Program-made: the position numbers and the translations under genes
Source: Candidatus Methanofastidiosum methylothiophilum
GTDB taxonomy: Archaea; Methanobacteriota_B; Thermococci; Methanofastidiosales; Methanofastidiosaceae
Reading direction: 5' to 3'
DNA length: 34,500 nt
Assembly: GCA_001587575.1 (NCBI GenBank)
Contig: LNJC01000014.1
Location: forward strand, 1 to 34,500
The notes under the pieces: model-generated
The model's input: only the letters and a program-made list of their open reading frames with translations
What the model was told of the DNA's origin: nothing
Database searches by the model: none
In this document: in pieces, positions 7,595-15,184 of the stretch
How the letters are laid out: each line of letters begins with the position of its first letter
Numbering within the stretch: position 1 is the stretch's first letter

Positions 7595-8598
7595 CATACT
7601 CTTGGAACAGGATCTGCAACAGGGGGCTCTAAAATTCTTTTTCCCCCTATTAATGTTTCAAGCAATACTTTCTCTCCTTTTTTTACTTCTCCAATAATAG
7701 CTGCATTTTTTCCTAGACGCTCTTTTCTTATAATATCAAGAACCGTTTCAGAATCTTCTTTGCTAACGGAGACCAAAACTTTACCTTCACATGCTATCTC
7801 CATAAAGTTTAGCCCTAGAATATCACAGATAGCAGATACTTCATCCCTTACTGGAACTAATTCTTCTTTAATATCAATTCTTACCCCAGATTTTTTTGAA
7901 AATTCATTTAATGCGTTGGCAATTCCTCCCCTTGTAGGATCTTTCATTGCATGGATTTGATGTGGAAGAATTTTCTCAATCATTTTATTAAGAGGTGCAA
8001 CATCTGATTTAATATTTGATAAGAAAGGGATATCTTCTCTAACAGAAAGCATTGCAGCCCCATGATCTCCTACAGTTCCAGAAACTATAATTAAATCTCC
8101 TTCTTTAAGGCCTTTATCGGATAATAAATTCTTTGTATATCCGACACCCGAAGTGTTTATGAAAAGGTCGTTGCCTGCAACTTTTGTATCTCCTGTTATC
8201 AACGGCACACCTGCTTCCTTTAAAGTTTCGTCCATAGATCTTATGACTTTTCGAAATTGTTCTGTTGGAAACCCTTCTGGCAGGATAACTCCTGATGAAA
8301 GAGCTAAAGGTTTTGCGCCCATTACGGAAATATCATTTATTGTTCCAGACACTGAAAGCCTTCCAATATCTCCTCCTGGAAAAAAAAGTGGAGTTACAGT
8401 GTGAGAATCAGTAGTAAAAACAATTTGGCCCTCGCAAAAAGGTATGGAACCTGAATCATCCATATCAGATAGCCCCAATCCTCCGGCAATTTTGTTCAAA
8501 GAAAAGCCTTTCACATAGAGAGATTTAATCATCGTTTCCATGATCTCTCCTCCTCCGCCGTGTTCAGACTTGATAATGTCAGAAGTAAATTCATCCAT
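7591..8598 (-). CDS. hypE: Hydrogenase maturation factor HypE
   Basis: 335 residues, full length. It is a PurM/AIRS-fold, ATP-dependent enzyme that dehydrates a carbamoyl group carried on its C-terminal cysteine to a thiocyanate, the source of the cyanide ligands of [NiFe]-hydrogenases. The C-terminus ends VADPVPRVC, giving the essential terminal Cys. The N-terminus has the Gly-rich SEHGGGGEIM stretch, and TTDSHTVTPLFFPGGDIG and MKDPTRGGIA are the ATP-binding core motifs. No other hyp gene is in the window. Together with nikR at 12193 it implies the organism makes nickel-iron hydrogenases. Confidence 0.96.
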   Translation of the reverse strand: MDEFTSDIIKSEHGGGGEIMETMIKSLYVKGFSLNKIAGGLGLSDMDDSGSIPFCEGQIVFTTDSHTVTPLFFPGGDIGRLSVSGTINDISVMGAKPLALSSGVILPEGFPTEQFRKVIRSMDETLKEAGVPLITGDTKVAGNDLFINTSGVGYTKNLLSDKGLKEGDLIIVSGTVGDHGAAMLSVREDIPFLSNIKSDVAPLNKMIEKILPHQIHAMKDPTRGGIANALNEFSKKSGVRIDIKEELVPVRDEVSAICDILGLNFMEIACEGKVLVSVSKEDSETVLDIIRKERLGKNAAIIGEVKKGEKVLLETLIGGKRILEPPVADPVPRVC

Positions 8599-8668
8599 AT
8601 GAAATAAAAATATGGGAAAACTTTATAAACATTGTTAAGGCTTTTAGGCAAGATATAAAGGTGATAAT

Positions 8669-9043
8669 TTGTCAATTTGGCAGGCTAGATCAAAAAGAAA
8701 AGCTACTGGGGGAAGAATCACCCAGGCAAGGAAAAAACTTAAGAGAGAACTTGGTAGAGAATCAACTTTTACGGTTATTGGTGAAGTTAGTAAGAAAAAG
8801 GTAAGATGCTTTGGCGGAACAGACAAAATGAAACTCATGAAGGCTGATTACTCCAATCTTTTAACAAAAGAGGGGTACAAAAAAGCAAAGATCACGGGAG
8901 TAACAGACAATCCAGCAAACAGGCATTTCGTAAGAAGAAGCATCATTACAAAAGGCGCCATAATAACTACAGAGCTTGGAAAGGCGAGAGTTACTTCAAG
9001 ACCTGGCCAAGACGGAATAATTAACGCCGTTTTAATTGAATAA
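8669..9043 (+). CDS. rps8e: Small-subunit ribosomal protein eS8 (S8e)
   Basis: 124 residues, normal for archaeal S8e. The start SIWQARSKRKATGGR matches the family's conserved WQGRS-RKPTGGR N-terminus, and the C-terminus (RVTSRPGQDGIINAVL) is also typical. It is found only in archaea and eukaryotes, so it helps place the organism. The start codon is TTG; a GGTGAT ribosome site sits six bases upstream and no in-frame ATG is available, so the TTG is secure. The preceding ATATAAAG may be its TATA element but is close to the start. It is followed by the histone gene in the same direction. Confidence 0.97.
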   Translation: MSIWQARSKRKATGGRITQARKKLKRELGRESTFTVIGEVSKKKVRCFGGTDKMKLMKADYSNLLTKEGYKKAKITGVTDNPANRHFVRRSIITKGAIITTELGKARVTSRPGQDGIINAVLIE

Positions 9044-9124
9044 TCTTATTTTTGAATTTATTTTACGTCTTTTTTAGAGAAAAGTTTAAATAAGACTTTT
9101 TATTAGTAATTTTAAGTTTAATTT

Positions 9125-9140
9125 TTGCCTTTTTCGGCAA
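9125..9140 (+). promoter_or_regulatory. Small hairpin in the histone 5' leader
   Basis: TTGCC/GGCAA with a six-base loop, ending just before the AAGGAGG ribosome site at 9144-9150. A TATA-like AGTTTAAATAAG at about 9083-9094 would start the transcript near 9115, so the hairpin would be at the 5' end of the mRNA. Role unknown; it could stabilise the message. Confidence 0.4.
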
Positions 9141-9157
9141 TCCAAGGAGGTATATTT

Positions 9158-9379
9158 ATGAGAGAGCCAGAAGAACTTCCTCTAGCTCCCCTTGAAAGAC
9201 TACTTAGAAAAGAAGGGGCAGAAAGAGTTTCAGAAGATGCATGCAAAGTGCTTGGTGTTGCTCTTGAGGACTACTCGAGAATAATAGCAAGAAAGGCGAA
9301 AGATTATTCAGCTCATGCAAAAAGAAAGACCATAAAGGCAGAGGATATAGAACTTGCCTTAAGGGATTTAAATATATAA
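9158..9379 (+). CDS. Archaeal histone
   Basis: 73 residues with a single histone fold and no tails, as in HMf-type archaeal histones. It starts MREPEELPLAPLERLLRK; typical fold residues follow (GAERVSEDACKVL, then AHAKRKTIKAEDIELAL in the third helix). It forms dimers and longer polymers that wrap DNA. The start at 9158 is chosen because a strong AAGGAGGT site lies 7 bases upstream and because histones begin with a short stretch before PLAP; the in-frame ATG at 9125 would run through the ribosome site. A T-rich stretch right after the stop may act as a terminator. Confidence 0.95.
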   Translation: MREPEELPLAPLERLLRKEGAERVSEDACKVLGVALEDYSRIIARKAKDYSAHAKRKTIKAEDIELALRDLNI

Positions 9380-9440
9380 TTTTTTTCTTTAATAGACAGA
9401 AAATTTTATATTTGAGATTATTTCCCGATTGGTGAGGCAA

Positions 9441-9608
9441 ATGGAAAAAAAAATTAAAAAATGCAAGAATTGTCAGACTGATTTCGATATAAAAGACAGG
9501 AACAGGATAGTCCTAGAGTTTTGGAAAGATAAAAAACACCTCACTAGACTTTATTTTTGCAGTAAGAACTGTTTCGTTTCTTTCTTAAAGGATAAAAAAG
9601 TAATATGA
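9441..9608 (+). CDS. 55-residue Cys4 zinc-binding protein
   Basis: Not a large ORF but well supported. It starts with ATG after a GGTGAGG ribosome site four bases upstream and encodes MEKKIKKCKNC...YFCSKNCFVSFLK. The four cysteines (8, 11, 40, 44) form a CxxC...CxxxC pattern like TRASH/MYM zinc fingers, where one treble-clef zinc site is built from a short sheet and helix. Such small proteins often sense or carry metals, or act as adaptors. The next gene, a small membrane protein, begins 8 bases after the stop, so the two are very probably co-transcribed and may act together. Confidence 0.72.
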   Translation: MEKKIKKCKNCQTDFDIKDRNRIVLEFWKDKKHLTRLYFCSKNCFVSFLKDKKVI

Positions 9609-9616
9609 GGTAGTAT

Positions 9617-9952
9617 ATGTCAAAGGAAACACTAAAAAACCTAAGAAGGTCTCTATTAGAGCAAAAGTATAGATTTGATCTTGGTAGGCAATTTTTAGTC
9701 TATGTAAACTTTGCTCTCCTTATCATCGCAGCTTCTGATAAGATTAAGCTAATAATTGATCTGAAGACATCGGAACTCTTATTGATACTTGTTCCTCTGT
9801 CATTTATAGCGACTTACATATTGGGATATGTTCTTGATAAATTTGTTAAGTTTCCGCAAGCTACCCAAATGGTAGAGGCAAAAAGAAGCCCTTATACCAT
9901 GATGACGCAAGAAAAACTTGACAAAATTATAGAATTACTTGAAAAACAATAG
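9617..9952 (+). CDS. Small membrane protein, two transmembrane segments
   Basis: 111 residues. A basic amphipathic N-terminus (KETLKNLRRSLLEQKYRFD) is followed by two hydrophobic segments, about residues 26-42 (FLVYVNFALLIIAAS) and 53-72 (ELLLILVPLSFIATYILGY), and a C-terminal cytoplasmic tail with a helix (TQEKLDKIIELLEKQ). Both termini probably face the cytoplasm. I recognise no family. A GAGGTA-like ribosome site precedes the ATG. It sits 8 bases downstream of the Cys4 zinc protein, most likely in one operon. Confidence 0.72.
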   Translation: MSKETLKNLRRSLLEQKYRFDLGRQFLVYVNFALLIIAASDKIKLIIDLKTSELLLILVPLSFIATYILGYVLDKFVKFPQATQMVEAKRSPYTMMTQEKLDKIIELLEKQ

Positions 9953-10003
9953 GAAAAACTTATATTCAAACAATGCAATAAAATTATATTATAAGGGGAT
10001 ATT

Positions 10004-10297
10004 ATGGGTAAAATTGCAGCAACTAGATTAAGAGACAAGATGATTGTAACAGAACAGGGGCACGAAATAGGAACCCTTTTTGACATGGTTATAAATGAAG
10101 ATACGGGAGAGCTAATAGCTCTCGTAGTTGAACCTACAACAGATGTTATTTTGGATAATATGATAACAGACAAAGAGAACTTAGTTCTTGTTCCTTTTAG
10201 TGCAGTAAGGGCTGTAAAAGACTTCATTATAGTTGATGTCAGAAGAATTCCAAAGAAGAGTGAAAGAGTAGGGATGTTTGCAAAAGTTCCCGAATAA
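10004..10297 (+). CDS. PRC-barrel domain protein
   Basis: 97 residues consisting of one PRC-barrel (about 6-82): LRDKMIVTEQGHEIGTLFDMVINEDTGELIALVVEP in outline (shown here only by its key turn, GHEIGTLFDMVI, and NEDTGEL), then LVLVPFSAVRAVKDFIIV. PRC-barrels occur in the photosynthetic reaction centre H subunit and RNA-processing protein RimM; short archaeal ones include the cell-division proteins CdpB1/CdpB2 that bind SepF. A division role here is only a possibility. An AAGGGGATATT site precedes the ATG. It ends one base from the convergent small gene at 10299, with a T-rich junction. Confidence 0.85.
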   Translation: MGKIAATRLRDKMIVTEQGHEIGTLFDMVINEDTGELIALVVEPTTDVILDNMITDKENLVLVPFSAVRAVKDFIIVDVRRIPKKSERVGMFAKVPE

Positions 10298-10298
10298 A

Positions 10299-10502
10299 TT
10301 ATTTTTTTATCTTATTTTCTATTCTGTATCTAAGAATTTTCTGCATTGCCAAATAAGCTATAGAAAATGTAATGGCGCCTATTATAGGTATTTTGTAATT
10401 ATTATTTTTTAATAAAAAGAAATTAATAAACATACTAAAAACAAAATAGGATAATGCCAAAACAATTGCAGAAACAAATGAATTCATTTCGTTTAATCGC
10501 AT
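10299..10502 (-). CDS. Small two-helix membrane protein, unknown
   Basis: 67 residues. Two hydrophobic segments are visible, about 10-30 (SAIVLALSYFVFSMFINFFL) and 38-54 (IPIIGAITFSIAYLAMQ), ending in a basic tail (RYRIENKIKK). No family recognised. No strong ribosome site is seen before the ATG. Because it is short and convergent with the PRC-barrel gene with only one base between them, it could be a chance frame, but the helix pattern and positive-inside tail favour a real gene. Confidence 0.5.
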   Translation of the reverse strand: MRLNEMNSFVSAIVLALSYFVFSMFINFFLLKNNNYKIPIIGAITFSIAYLAMQKILRYRIENKIKK

Positions 10503-10591
10503 GAATCAAAGTATTCATTTTAATTTATATTTCTAGCTCTTTTAATAAAAAACTTAGATAAATATTTATGCAGTAAAATCTAAATTATTTT

Positions 10592-11287
10592 ATGAAACTT
10601 TTAGGATTTATCGGTGGAATGAACTGGCGGTCAACAATTGAGTATTACAAAACAATCAACTATCTGGTCAATCAAAAGCTAGGCGGGAATCATTCTGCAA
10701 GAGTTATCATTTATTCAGTTGATTTTGAAGAGATTCTGACTCTTGAAATGGAGAATAATTGGGGGATAATCAAAGATAAAATGGTTGATATATCAAAATC
10801 TCTTGAAAGTGCAGGAGCAAAAGGGATTGTAATATGCTCAAATACTATGCACCTTATAGCTGAAGATCTTCAAAAAATGATAAATATCCCTATAATTAAT
10901 GTGATTGATGCAACTGCAGAAGAAATAAAAAAGAACAAAATAAATTCAATAGGTCTACTGGGCACTAAGTTTACTATGGAAGGGGAATTCTATAAGAAAA
11001 GATTAGAGAATAAACATCGACTAAGAGTATTGGTTCCTGATTTGAAGGATATAGAACTTATTAACAATATAATATACAAAGAACTAGCTTATGGAGAAAT
11101 AAACTTAAACTCAAAAAAAGAGATCATAAGGATTATAGAGCGACTTTCTATAGATGGTGCCGAGGGAATAATATTGGGTTGTACTGAACTTCCGATGATA
11201 ATAAATTCTAAAGAAAATGAGTTACCCCTCTTTGATACTTTATCGATACATATGGCTGCTGCAATGAATTTCTCATTAAAGGATTAA
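10592..11287 (+). CDS. Aspartate/glutamate racemase family protein
   Basis: 231 residues, standard length for PLP-independent Asp/Glu racemases. GFIGGMNWRSTIEYYK is the diagnostic N-terminus of aspartate racemases. The two catalytic cysteines are present: Cys82 in VICSNTMH and Cys197 in ILGCTELP. These deprotonate and reprotonate the alpha carbon from opposite faces. It probably makes D-aspartate; broad-substrate relatives exist. Transcription is separate, with a TATA-like AAATATTTATG at ~10560 and the ATG ~30 bases on. No cell-wall or D-amino-acid genes are adjacent. Confidence 0.92.
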   Translation: MKLLGFIGGMNWRSTIEYYKTINYLVNQKLGGNHSARVIIYSVDFEEILTLEMENNWGIIKDKMVDISKSLESAGAKGIVICSNTMHLIAEDLQKMINIPIINVIDATAEEIKKNKINSIGLLGTKFTMEGEFYKKRLENKHRLRVLVPDLKDIELINNIIYKELAYGEINLNSKKEIIRIIERLSIDGAEGIILGCTELPMIINSKENELPLFDTLSIHMAAAMNFSLKD

Positions 11288-11337
11288 GAGTAAAATATAT
11301 TAAGGAGTCAAAAAATCTTTTTGAAGAGGAGAACATT

Positions 11338-11523
11338 ATGAAAAAAGAAAAAATTAAGGAACAGAAGATTAAACAGAAAAAATTCAGATCCGAAGGAACA
11401 AATATGCTGATAGGTATCGGGTTAGGTATCGTCTTTGGCTTAATATTCAATAATTTCTTACTTGGGGCTATAATGGCAATAGTAGTAGCAACAGTTCTAG
11501 AAATCGGTGTTAAGGACAAGTAA
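11338..11523 (+). CDS. Small Gly-rich membrane protein
   Basis: 61 residues. A very basic N-terminus (KKEKIKEQKIKQKKFR) precedes two short Gly-rich hydrophobic stretches, TNMLIGIGLGIVFGLIF and LLGAIMAIVVATVLEIG, which resemble a glycine zipper hairpin. GAGGAG lies eight bases upstream of the ATG, a good ribosome site. The family is not recognised. It is 50 bases downstream of the racemase and may share its transcript. The stop is two bases from the convergent rnhB stop. Confidence 0.65.
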   Translation: MKKEKIKEQKIKQKKFRSEGTNMLIGIGLGIVFGLIFNNFLLGAIMAIVVATVLEIGVKDK

Positions 11524-11525
11524 AC

Positions 11526-12188
11526 TTAACATAGCTTTCTCTGGCTAATTGAACTCTTGATATTATCTAAAGTTTTCCATTCTGTCCTCACAAAATCTGG
11601 AAAACTATTATTTTGTTTGTAGTAATCTTTAAGGAAATTGATAGTTTTGGGGTCTCTTGGATAGCCACTTCCAAATGAAATTCCGGCCTCTTCCTCTATT
11701 TTTTTAATGAGATCATCTCTCTTTACTTTTGCAAGTATTGATGCAGCTGCAACTATCGGGAATTTGTCCTCTGCTTTATGAGAAGCTATGACTTCACATG
11801 AAGAAAATGCTTCTCCAAGAGAATCTTTAAGATTAAGGGAAAATCTATTAGAATCAACGTCACACGAATCACATATGGCTTTTTTTATAGGGAGTTTAAG
11901 TCCGAGAATTGCATCTTTGAATGCGAGAAGCTCGATATGATTTAAAGTATATTTTTTCATTTGTTTGTTAAGAAAAGTAGGAGTTAATATTTTAAAATAG
12001 TATTTTCCAGGGAGATTAATAATTTCTGAATATAGTTCCTTTCTTTTTTTTGCAGTAAGTTTCTTTGAATCTTTAACTTGAATAGATTCTATTTCATTGA
12101 GTTTTTCTTCAGGAATAGAAATAGATGCCACTACAAGAGGCCCAATTACTGGCCCTCTACCAGCTTCATCTACCCCACAAACATGCAT
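11526..12188 (-). CDS. rnhB: Ribonuclease HII
   Basis: 220 residues, typical for the archaeal enzyme. The N-terminal motif CGVDEAGRGPVIGPLV carries the first two acidic residues (Asp7, Glu8). KAICDSCDVD carries the third Asp, and the DEDD set is completed by the Asp in KVKRDDLI after VAAASILA. It cuts RNA in RNA-DNA hybrids and removes single ribonucleotides from DNA. It is the last gene of the minus-strand metal-transport cluster, 4 bases after nikR; this spacing indicates co-transcription by chance of position, not shared function. Confidence 0.97.
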   Translation of the reverse strand: MHVCGVDEAGRGPVIGPLVVASISIPEEKLNEIESIQVKDSKKLTAKKRKELYSEIINLPGKYYFKILTPTFLNKQMKKYTLNHIELLAFKDAILGLKLPIKKAICDSCDVDSNRFSLNLKDSLGEAFSSCEVIASHKAEDKFPIVAAASILAKVKRDDLIKKIEEEAGISFGSGYPRDPKTINFLKDYYKQNNSFPDFVRTEWKTLDNIKSSISQRKLC

Positions 12189-12192
12189 TTAG

Positions 12193-12585
12193 TTAAACCT
12201 CCGCAGATAGTAGTGCGTGTCTTACTGCCTTGACTCCCGATATACTTTTCAATTCTGTCAAGAATTCTTTGACTTCTTTTGTTTCTCCTTTTAGAATAAA
12301 TATTTCGAGACAGTTCTTATCATCAAGATGTGTGTGTAATGTTGTTTCAACTACACTTTCATATTTATGGTGTATAGTATTTAAGGGGCTTTCTGATTTT
12401 TTACTCGATATAACCATCCCCGTAACTACTAAAGGACCTTTACCCTCTTCCCAAACTTCTGTTGTGACGTAATCTCTCAATGCTTCTCTAAAGATTTCAG
12501 ACCTAGTTGAAAATCCTTTGATTAGAAGCAATTTATCGAGTTTATCAAGTAGTTCATCATTTATAGATATACTAATAACTGACAT
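12193..12585 (-). CDS. nikR: Nickel-responsive regulator NikR
   Basis: 130 residues. The N-terminal ribbon-helix-helix DNA-binding domain (about 1-45) is ISISINDELLDKLDKLL...GFSTRSEIFREALRDYV. The C-terminal ACT-like nickel-sensing domain has all four expected ligands with correct spacing: His73, His84, His86 and Cys92 (TLHTHLDDKNCLEIF). As a tetramer it binds DNA when nickel is present and normally represses nickel uptake. It follows the permease gene by 16 bases and precedes rnhB by 4, so it is in the metal-transport operon. I find no clear GTATGA-N16-TCATAC operator upstream of the operon. Confidence 0.95.
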   Translation of the reverse strand: MSVISISINDELLDKLDKLLLIKGFSTRSEIFREALRDYVTTEVWEEGKGPLVVTGMVISSKKSESPLNTIHHKYESVVETTLHTHLDDKNCLEIFILKGETKEVKEFLTELKSISGVKAVRHALLSAEV

Positions 12586-12601
12586 TTACTAATCTCTGTA
12601 T

Positions 12602-13402
12602 TTATTTATTAATTAAAGATTTAATTCCTAATAATCCCAGATAAGATATTCCTGAAACAAGAACTATTGTTGCACCTGAAGGCTGATTCAAAAAGAAAGA
12701 CATAGCTATTCCCATAATCATATATGCCACTCCAATTAAAGTAGAGAATAGTATCATCTTTTTGAAACTGTTTGTAAAAAGACTAGCTGTTGCTGCTGGA
12801 AGTGTAAGAAGCGCCATTGCTAGGATTATTCCAACTACACTCACCAAGACTACAACGGTTAATGCAACAAGAGATAATAAAACAATATACGTTCTCATTA
12901 CTGGGACATTTGTTACTTCCGAAAATTCCTCATCAAATGAGAAAGCAAGAAATTCATTGTATCTCACAAAAACGATTAATGCAATTATAACATTTAGAAC
13001 AATCATAATCGATATATCTGTTCTAGAAACAGTAAGTATATTCCCAAATAGATAGCTCGAAAGATCAGGTACATATCCAGGTGTTTGATATATCATAAAT
13101 ATACCAAATGCCATTCCAATGGCCCACATTGCCCCAATTAAAGTATCTTCTCTCTGATATGCTTTTTTTGATATTATCCCAAGTACAGAACTAGAAAAAA
13201 CACTAAAGAGGATGGCAGTTAAGAGGGGATTGTAACCTAAAAACAATCCTAATCCTATTCCGCCAAATGCAGCATGAGAGATTCCCCCAGATATAAAGAC
13301 CAATCTTTTGACAACTACATAAGATCCTATCACTCCACATGCGATTGCGGCCAAAATACCTGCCATCAATGCGTTTTGGAAAAAGGCGTATTGATATACC
13401 AT
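12602..13402 (-). CDS. Metal ABC transporter permease (ZnuB/MntB type)
   Basis: 266 residues with about 8-9 membrane segments, the normal form for the ABC-3 permease family. Typical sequences are GVIGSYVVVKRLVFISGGISHAAFGG near the N-terminus (shown by its GGISHAAFGG core) and MALLTLPAATASLFTN in the second half, which carries the conserved LPAATA helix. It forms the channel through which metal delivered by the lipoprotein passes. Its start codon overlaps the stop of the ATPase gene by one base (TAATG), indicating translational coupling. Confidence 0.93.
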   Translation of the reverse strand: MVYQYAFFQNALMAGILAAIACGVIGSYVVVKRLVFISGGISHAAFGGIGLGLFLGYNPLLTAILFSVFSSSVLGIISKKAYQREDTLIGAMWAIGMAFGIFMIYQTPGYVPDLSSYLFGNILTVSRTDISIMIVLNVIIALIVFVRYNEFLAFSFDEEFSEVTNVPVMRTYIVLLSLVALTVVVLVSVVGIILAMALLTLPAATASLFTNSFKKMILFSTLIGVAYMIMGIAMSFFLNQPSGATIVLVSGISYLGLLGIKSLINK

Positions 13403-14160
13403 TAGTCACTATGCTCCTTTAATACTCTGTGAGGTATTCCATGCCCAATCAGTTCTATTGGGCATCCATATAATTTTTCAAATACTTTTGGAGGTATGCT
13501 TTTCTCACCGTGATAATGTAATGTTTTATTAATGCATCCAATTGTTTTAACGTGAGAAGATATTGCCCCTGTATCATGTGTAACTAAAATTATTGCCATT
13601 TTTTCAGAAAGACCATGAAGAAAATCATAAAAATTAGTTTCCGCTTGAACGTCAATATTGGCCGTTGGTTCGTCAAGCAAAAGGAGTTTAGGTTCTGTTG
13701 AAAGCGCTCTTGCAATTAATACTCTTTGAAGCTGACCCCCAGATAATTTCCCAATTTGAGTATTTTTAATTTCTTTTATCCCCATGATGTCCATGGATTT
13801 TTCGGCAATTTTTCTATCTTTTTCAGAATATCTCCTTAAAAAATCTGTTTGGCCAATTCTCCCACTAAGAACAACCTGTTCTACATTAATTGGAAAGTTT
13901 CTGTCAACTAAAGTATATTGCGGAACATACCCTACATATTTTCTACCTTCTTGTGGACTCTTATTAAAAAGTAGTATATTACCTTCAGTAGGGGTAAGAA
14001 GGCCAAGAATTAATTTCAACAGTGTTGACTTTCCCCCTCCATTGGGGCCTATTATGCCAAGAAAATCATCATCATAAACTGTAAGAGTTATATCCTCTAA
14101 AACTCTGTTATCCCCATAATCAAAAGATACTTTTTCTAATTTTATGATTTCTTGTTTCAT
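13402..14160 (-). CDS. Metal ABC transporter ATP-binding protein (ZnuC/MntA type)
   Basis: 252 residues. The Walker A loop is GPNGGGKSTLL near residue 38, the Q-loop lies in YVPQYTLVDRNFPI, the ABC signature is KLSGGQLQRVLIARAL, and Walker B is KLLLLDEPTANID, followed by the switch His in LVTHDTG. All are intact. It powers the permease encoded downstream. The C-terminal extension (about 205-252) with NKTLHYHGEKSIPPKVFEKLYG and PIELIGHGIPHR is typical of the zinc/manganese ATPases. It begins 4 bases after znuA ends. Confidence 0.95.
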   Translation of the reverse strand: MKQEIIKLEKVSFDYGDNRVLEDITLTVYDDDFLGIIGPNGGGKSTLLKLILGLLTPTEGNILLFNKSPQEGRKYVGYVPQYTLVDRNFPINVEQVVLSGRIGQTDFLRRYSEKDRKIAEKSMDIMGIKEIKNTQIGKLSGGQLQRVLIARALSTEPKLLLLDEPTANIDVQAETNFYDFLHGLSEKMAIILVTHDTGAISSHVKTIGCINKTLHYHGEKSIPPKVFEKLYGCPIELIGHGIPHRVLKEHSD

Positions 14161-14164
14161 GTAA

Positions 14165-15058
14165 TTACTTCTTCTTTATTTTATCTGTTGTAATTTTAAG
14201 ATTTTCTAAATAATTTTCTGCTAGAGGATCTATAACTTCAGTTCTTCCACCTATTTCCTTTGTGATTATCTCTGCCGCTTTACTACTGAATCCTGGAGAA
14301 ACAAAAATAGTTTTGAGATTTTCTTTCTTTGCTTCTTCTATTACTCGAGCAAGAGATTGAAGAGTTGGTTCTTTTCCTTCAACTTCTATAGCAATCTGAG
14401 TTAAATTATAATCTTTTGCGTAATACCCCCATGAAGGATGAAATATCATGAATGATCTGTTATCCATATCTTTTAGTTCATTTTTAATATAGTTGTCTGC
14501 TTCATCAATTCTATTCAAATAATCATCTCTATTTTTCATATAATAATCTTTATTTTCTGGGTCAAGTAAAACAAGCCCTTCGTAGATGTTTTGAACCATT
14601 ATTTTCCCATTTCTCAATGAAGTCCATATATGGGGATCTTTTCCCCCTTCTGTTTCAATGTGAGTTTCTTCTTCAGCTTCATGATCATGTTCTGCCATCT
14701 CGATTAATTCAATTCCTTTCGAACTATCTACAACAAGCATGTTCTTATTTAGATCCCTAATCTTACCTATAGATTTTACTTCAAATTCAATGCCTGATCC
14801 AACCATGAAGTAGACTTTAGCTTTAGATAATTCAACTAATTGATTTGGTTTTAAGTCGGCCGTATGAGGATCACTACCTTGAGGAATTAGAATACCAACA
14901 TTAACTTTATCCCCTCCAACTGCTTCAATCATTTCTTTCTGAGGGGGTATAGTTGCATATACTATAAGTCTTCCATCTTCTGGAATTTTTTGATTTGCAC
15001 ATCCTAATGATAAGACCAGTAGAAATATCAAGAAAATAGAGAATAAATATTTCTTCAT
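14165..15058 (-). CDS. Metal-binding lipoprotein of ABC importer (ZnuA-like, cluster A-I)
   Basis: 297 residues. A lipoprotein signal ends at Cys20 in LVLSLGCAN, so the protein is anchored outside the membrane. Metal ligands expected for ZnuA-type proteins are present: His65 (SDPHTADLKP), His143 (DPHIWTS), His207 (FHPSWGYYA) and Asp277 (VIDPLAEN). A short acidic/His-rich loop (EHDHEAEEETHIE, about 124-136) matches the zinc-collecting loop of zinc members and speaks against manganese. Zinc is the default substrate, but the nikR partner leaves nickel open. It is the first gene of znuA-znuC-znuB-nikR-rnhB. A TATA-like CTTAAATATT on the minus strand at about 15090-15100 and a GAGG site precede it. 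Confidence 0.92.
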   Translation of the reverse strand: MKKYLFSIFLIFLLVLSLGCANQKIPEDGRLIVYATIPPQKEMIEAVGGDKVNVGILIPQGSDPHTADLKPNQLVELSKAKVYFMVGSGIEFEVKSIGKIRDLNKNMLVVDSSKGIELIEMAEHDHEAEEETHIETEGGKDPHIWTSLRNGKIMVQNIYEGLVLLDPENKDYYMKNRDDYLNRIDEADNYIKNELKDMDNRSFMIFHPSWGYYAKDYNLTQIAIEVEGKEPTLQSLARVIEEAKKENLKTIFVSPGFSSKAAEIITKEIGGRTEVIDPLAENYLENLKITTDKIKKK

Positions 15059-15184
15059 ATTATGGCCTCTGTAAGAATATGAGCTTAATAATATTTAAGT
15101 TTTTCTATAATAAAAATTAATAAAAGATAAAAATTAATTTAATAAATAGAAAACCATTAAAAGAGTTAAAAACACTGACTTTTG

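Noticed and set aside
15059-15184. Possible NikR operator in the divergent region before the metal importer
   Set aside because: No pair matching GTATGA-N16-TCATAC was found; only AT-rich promoter-like DNA is seen.
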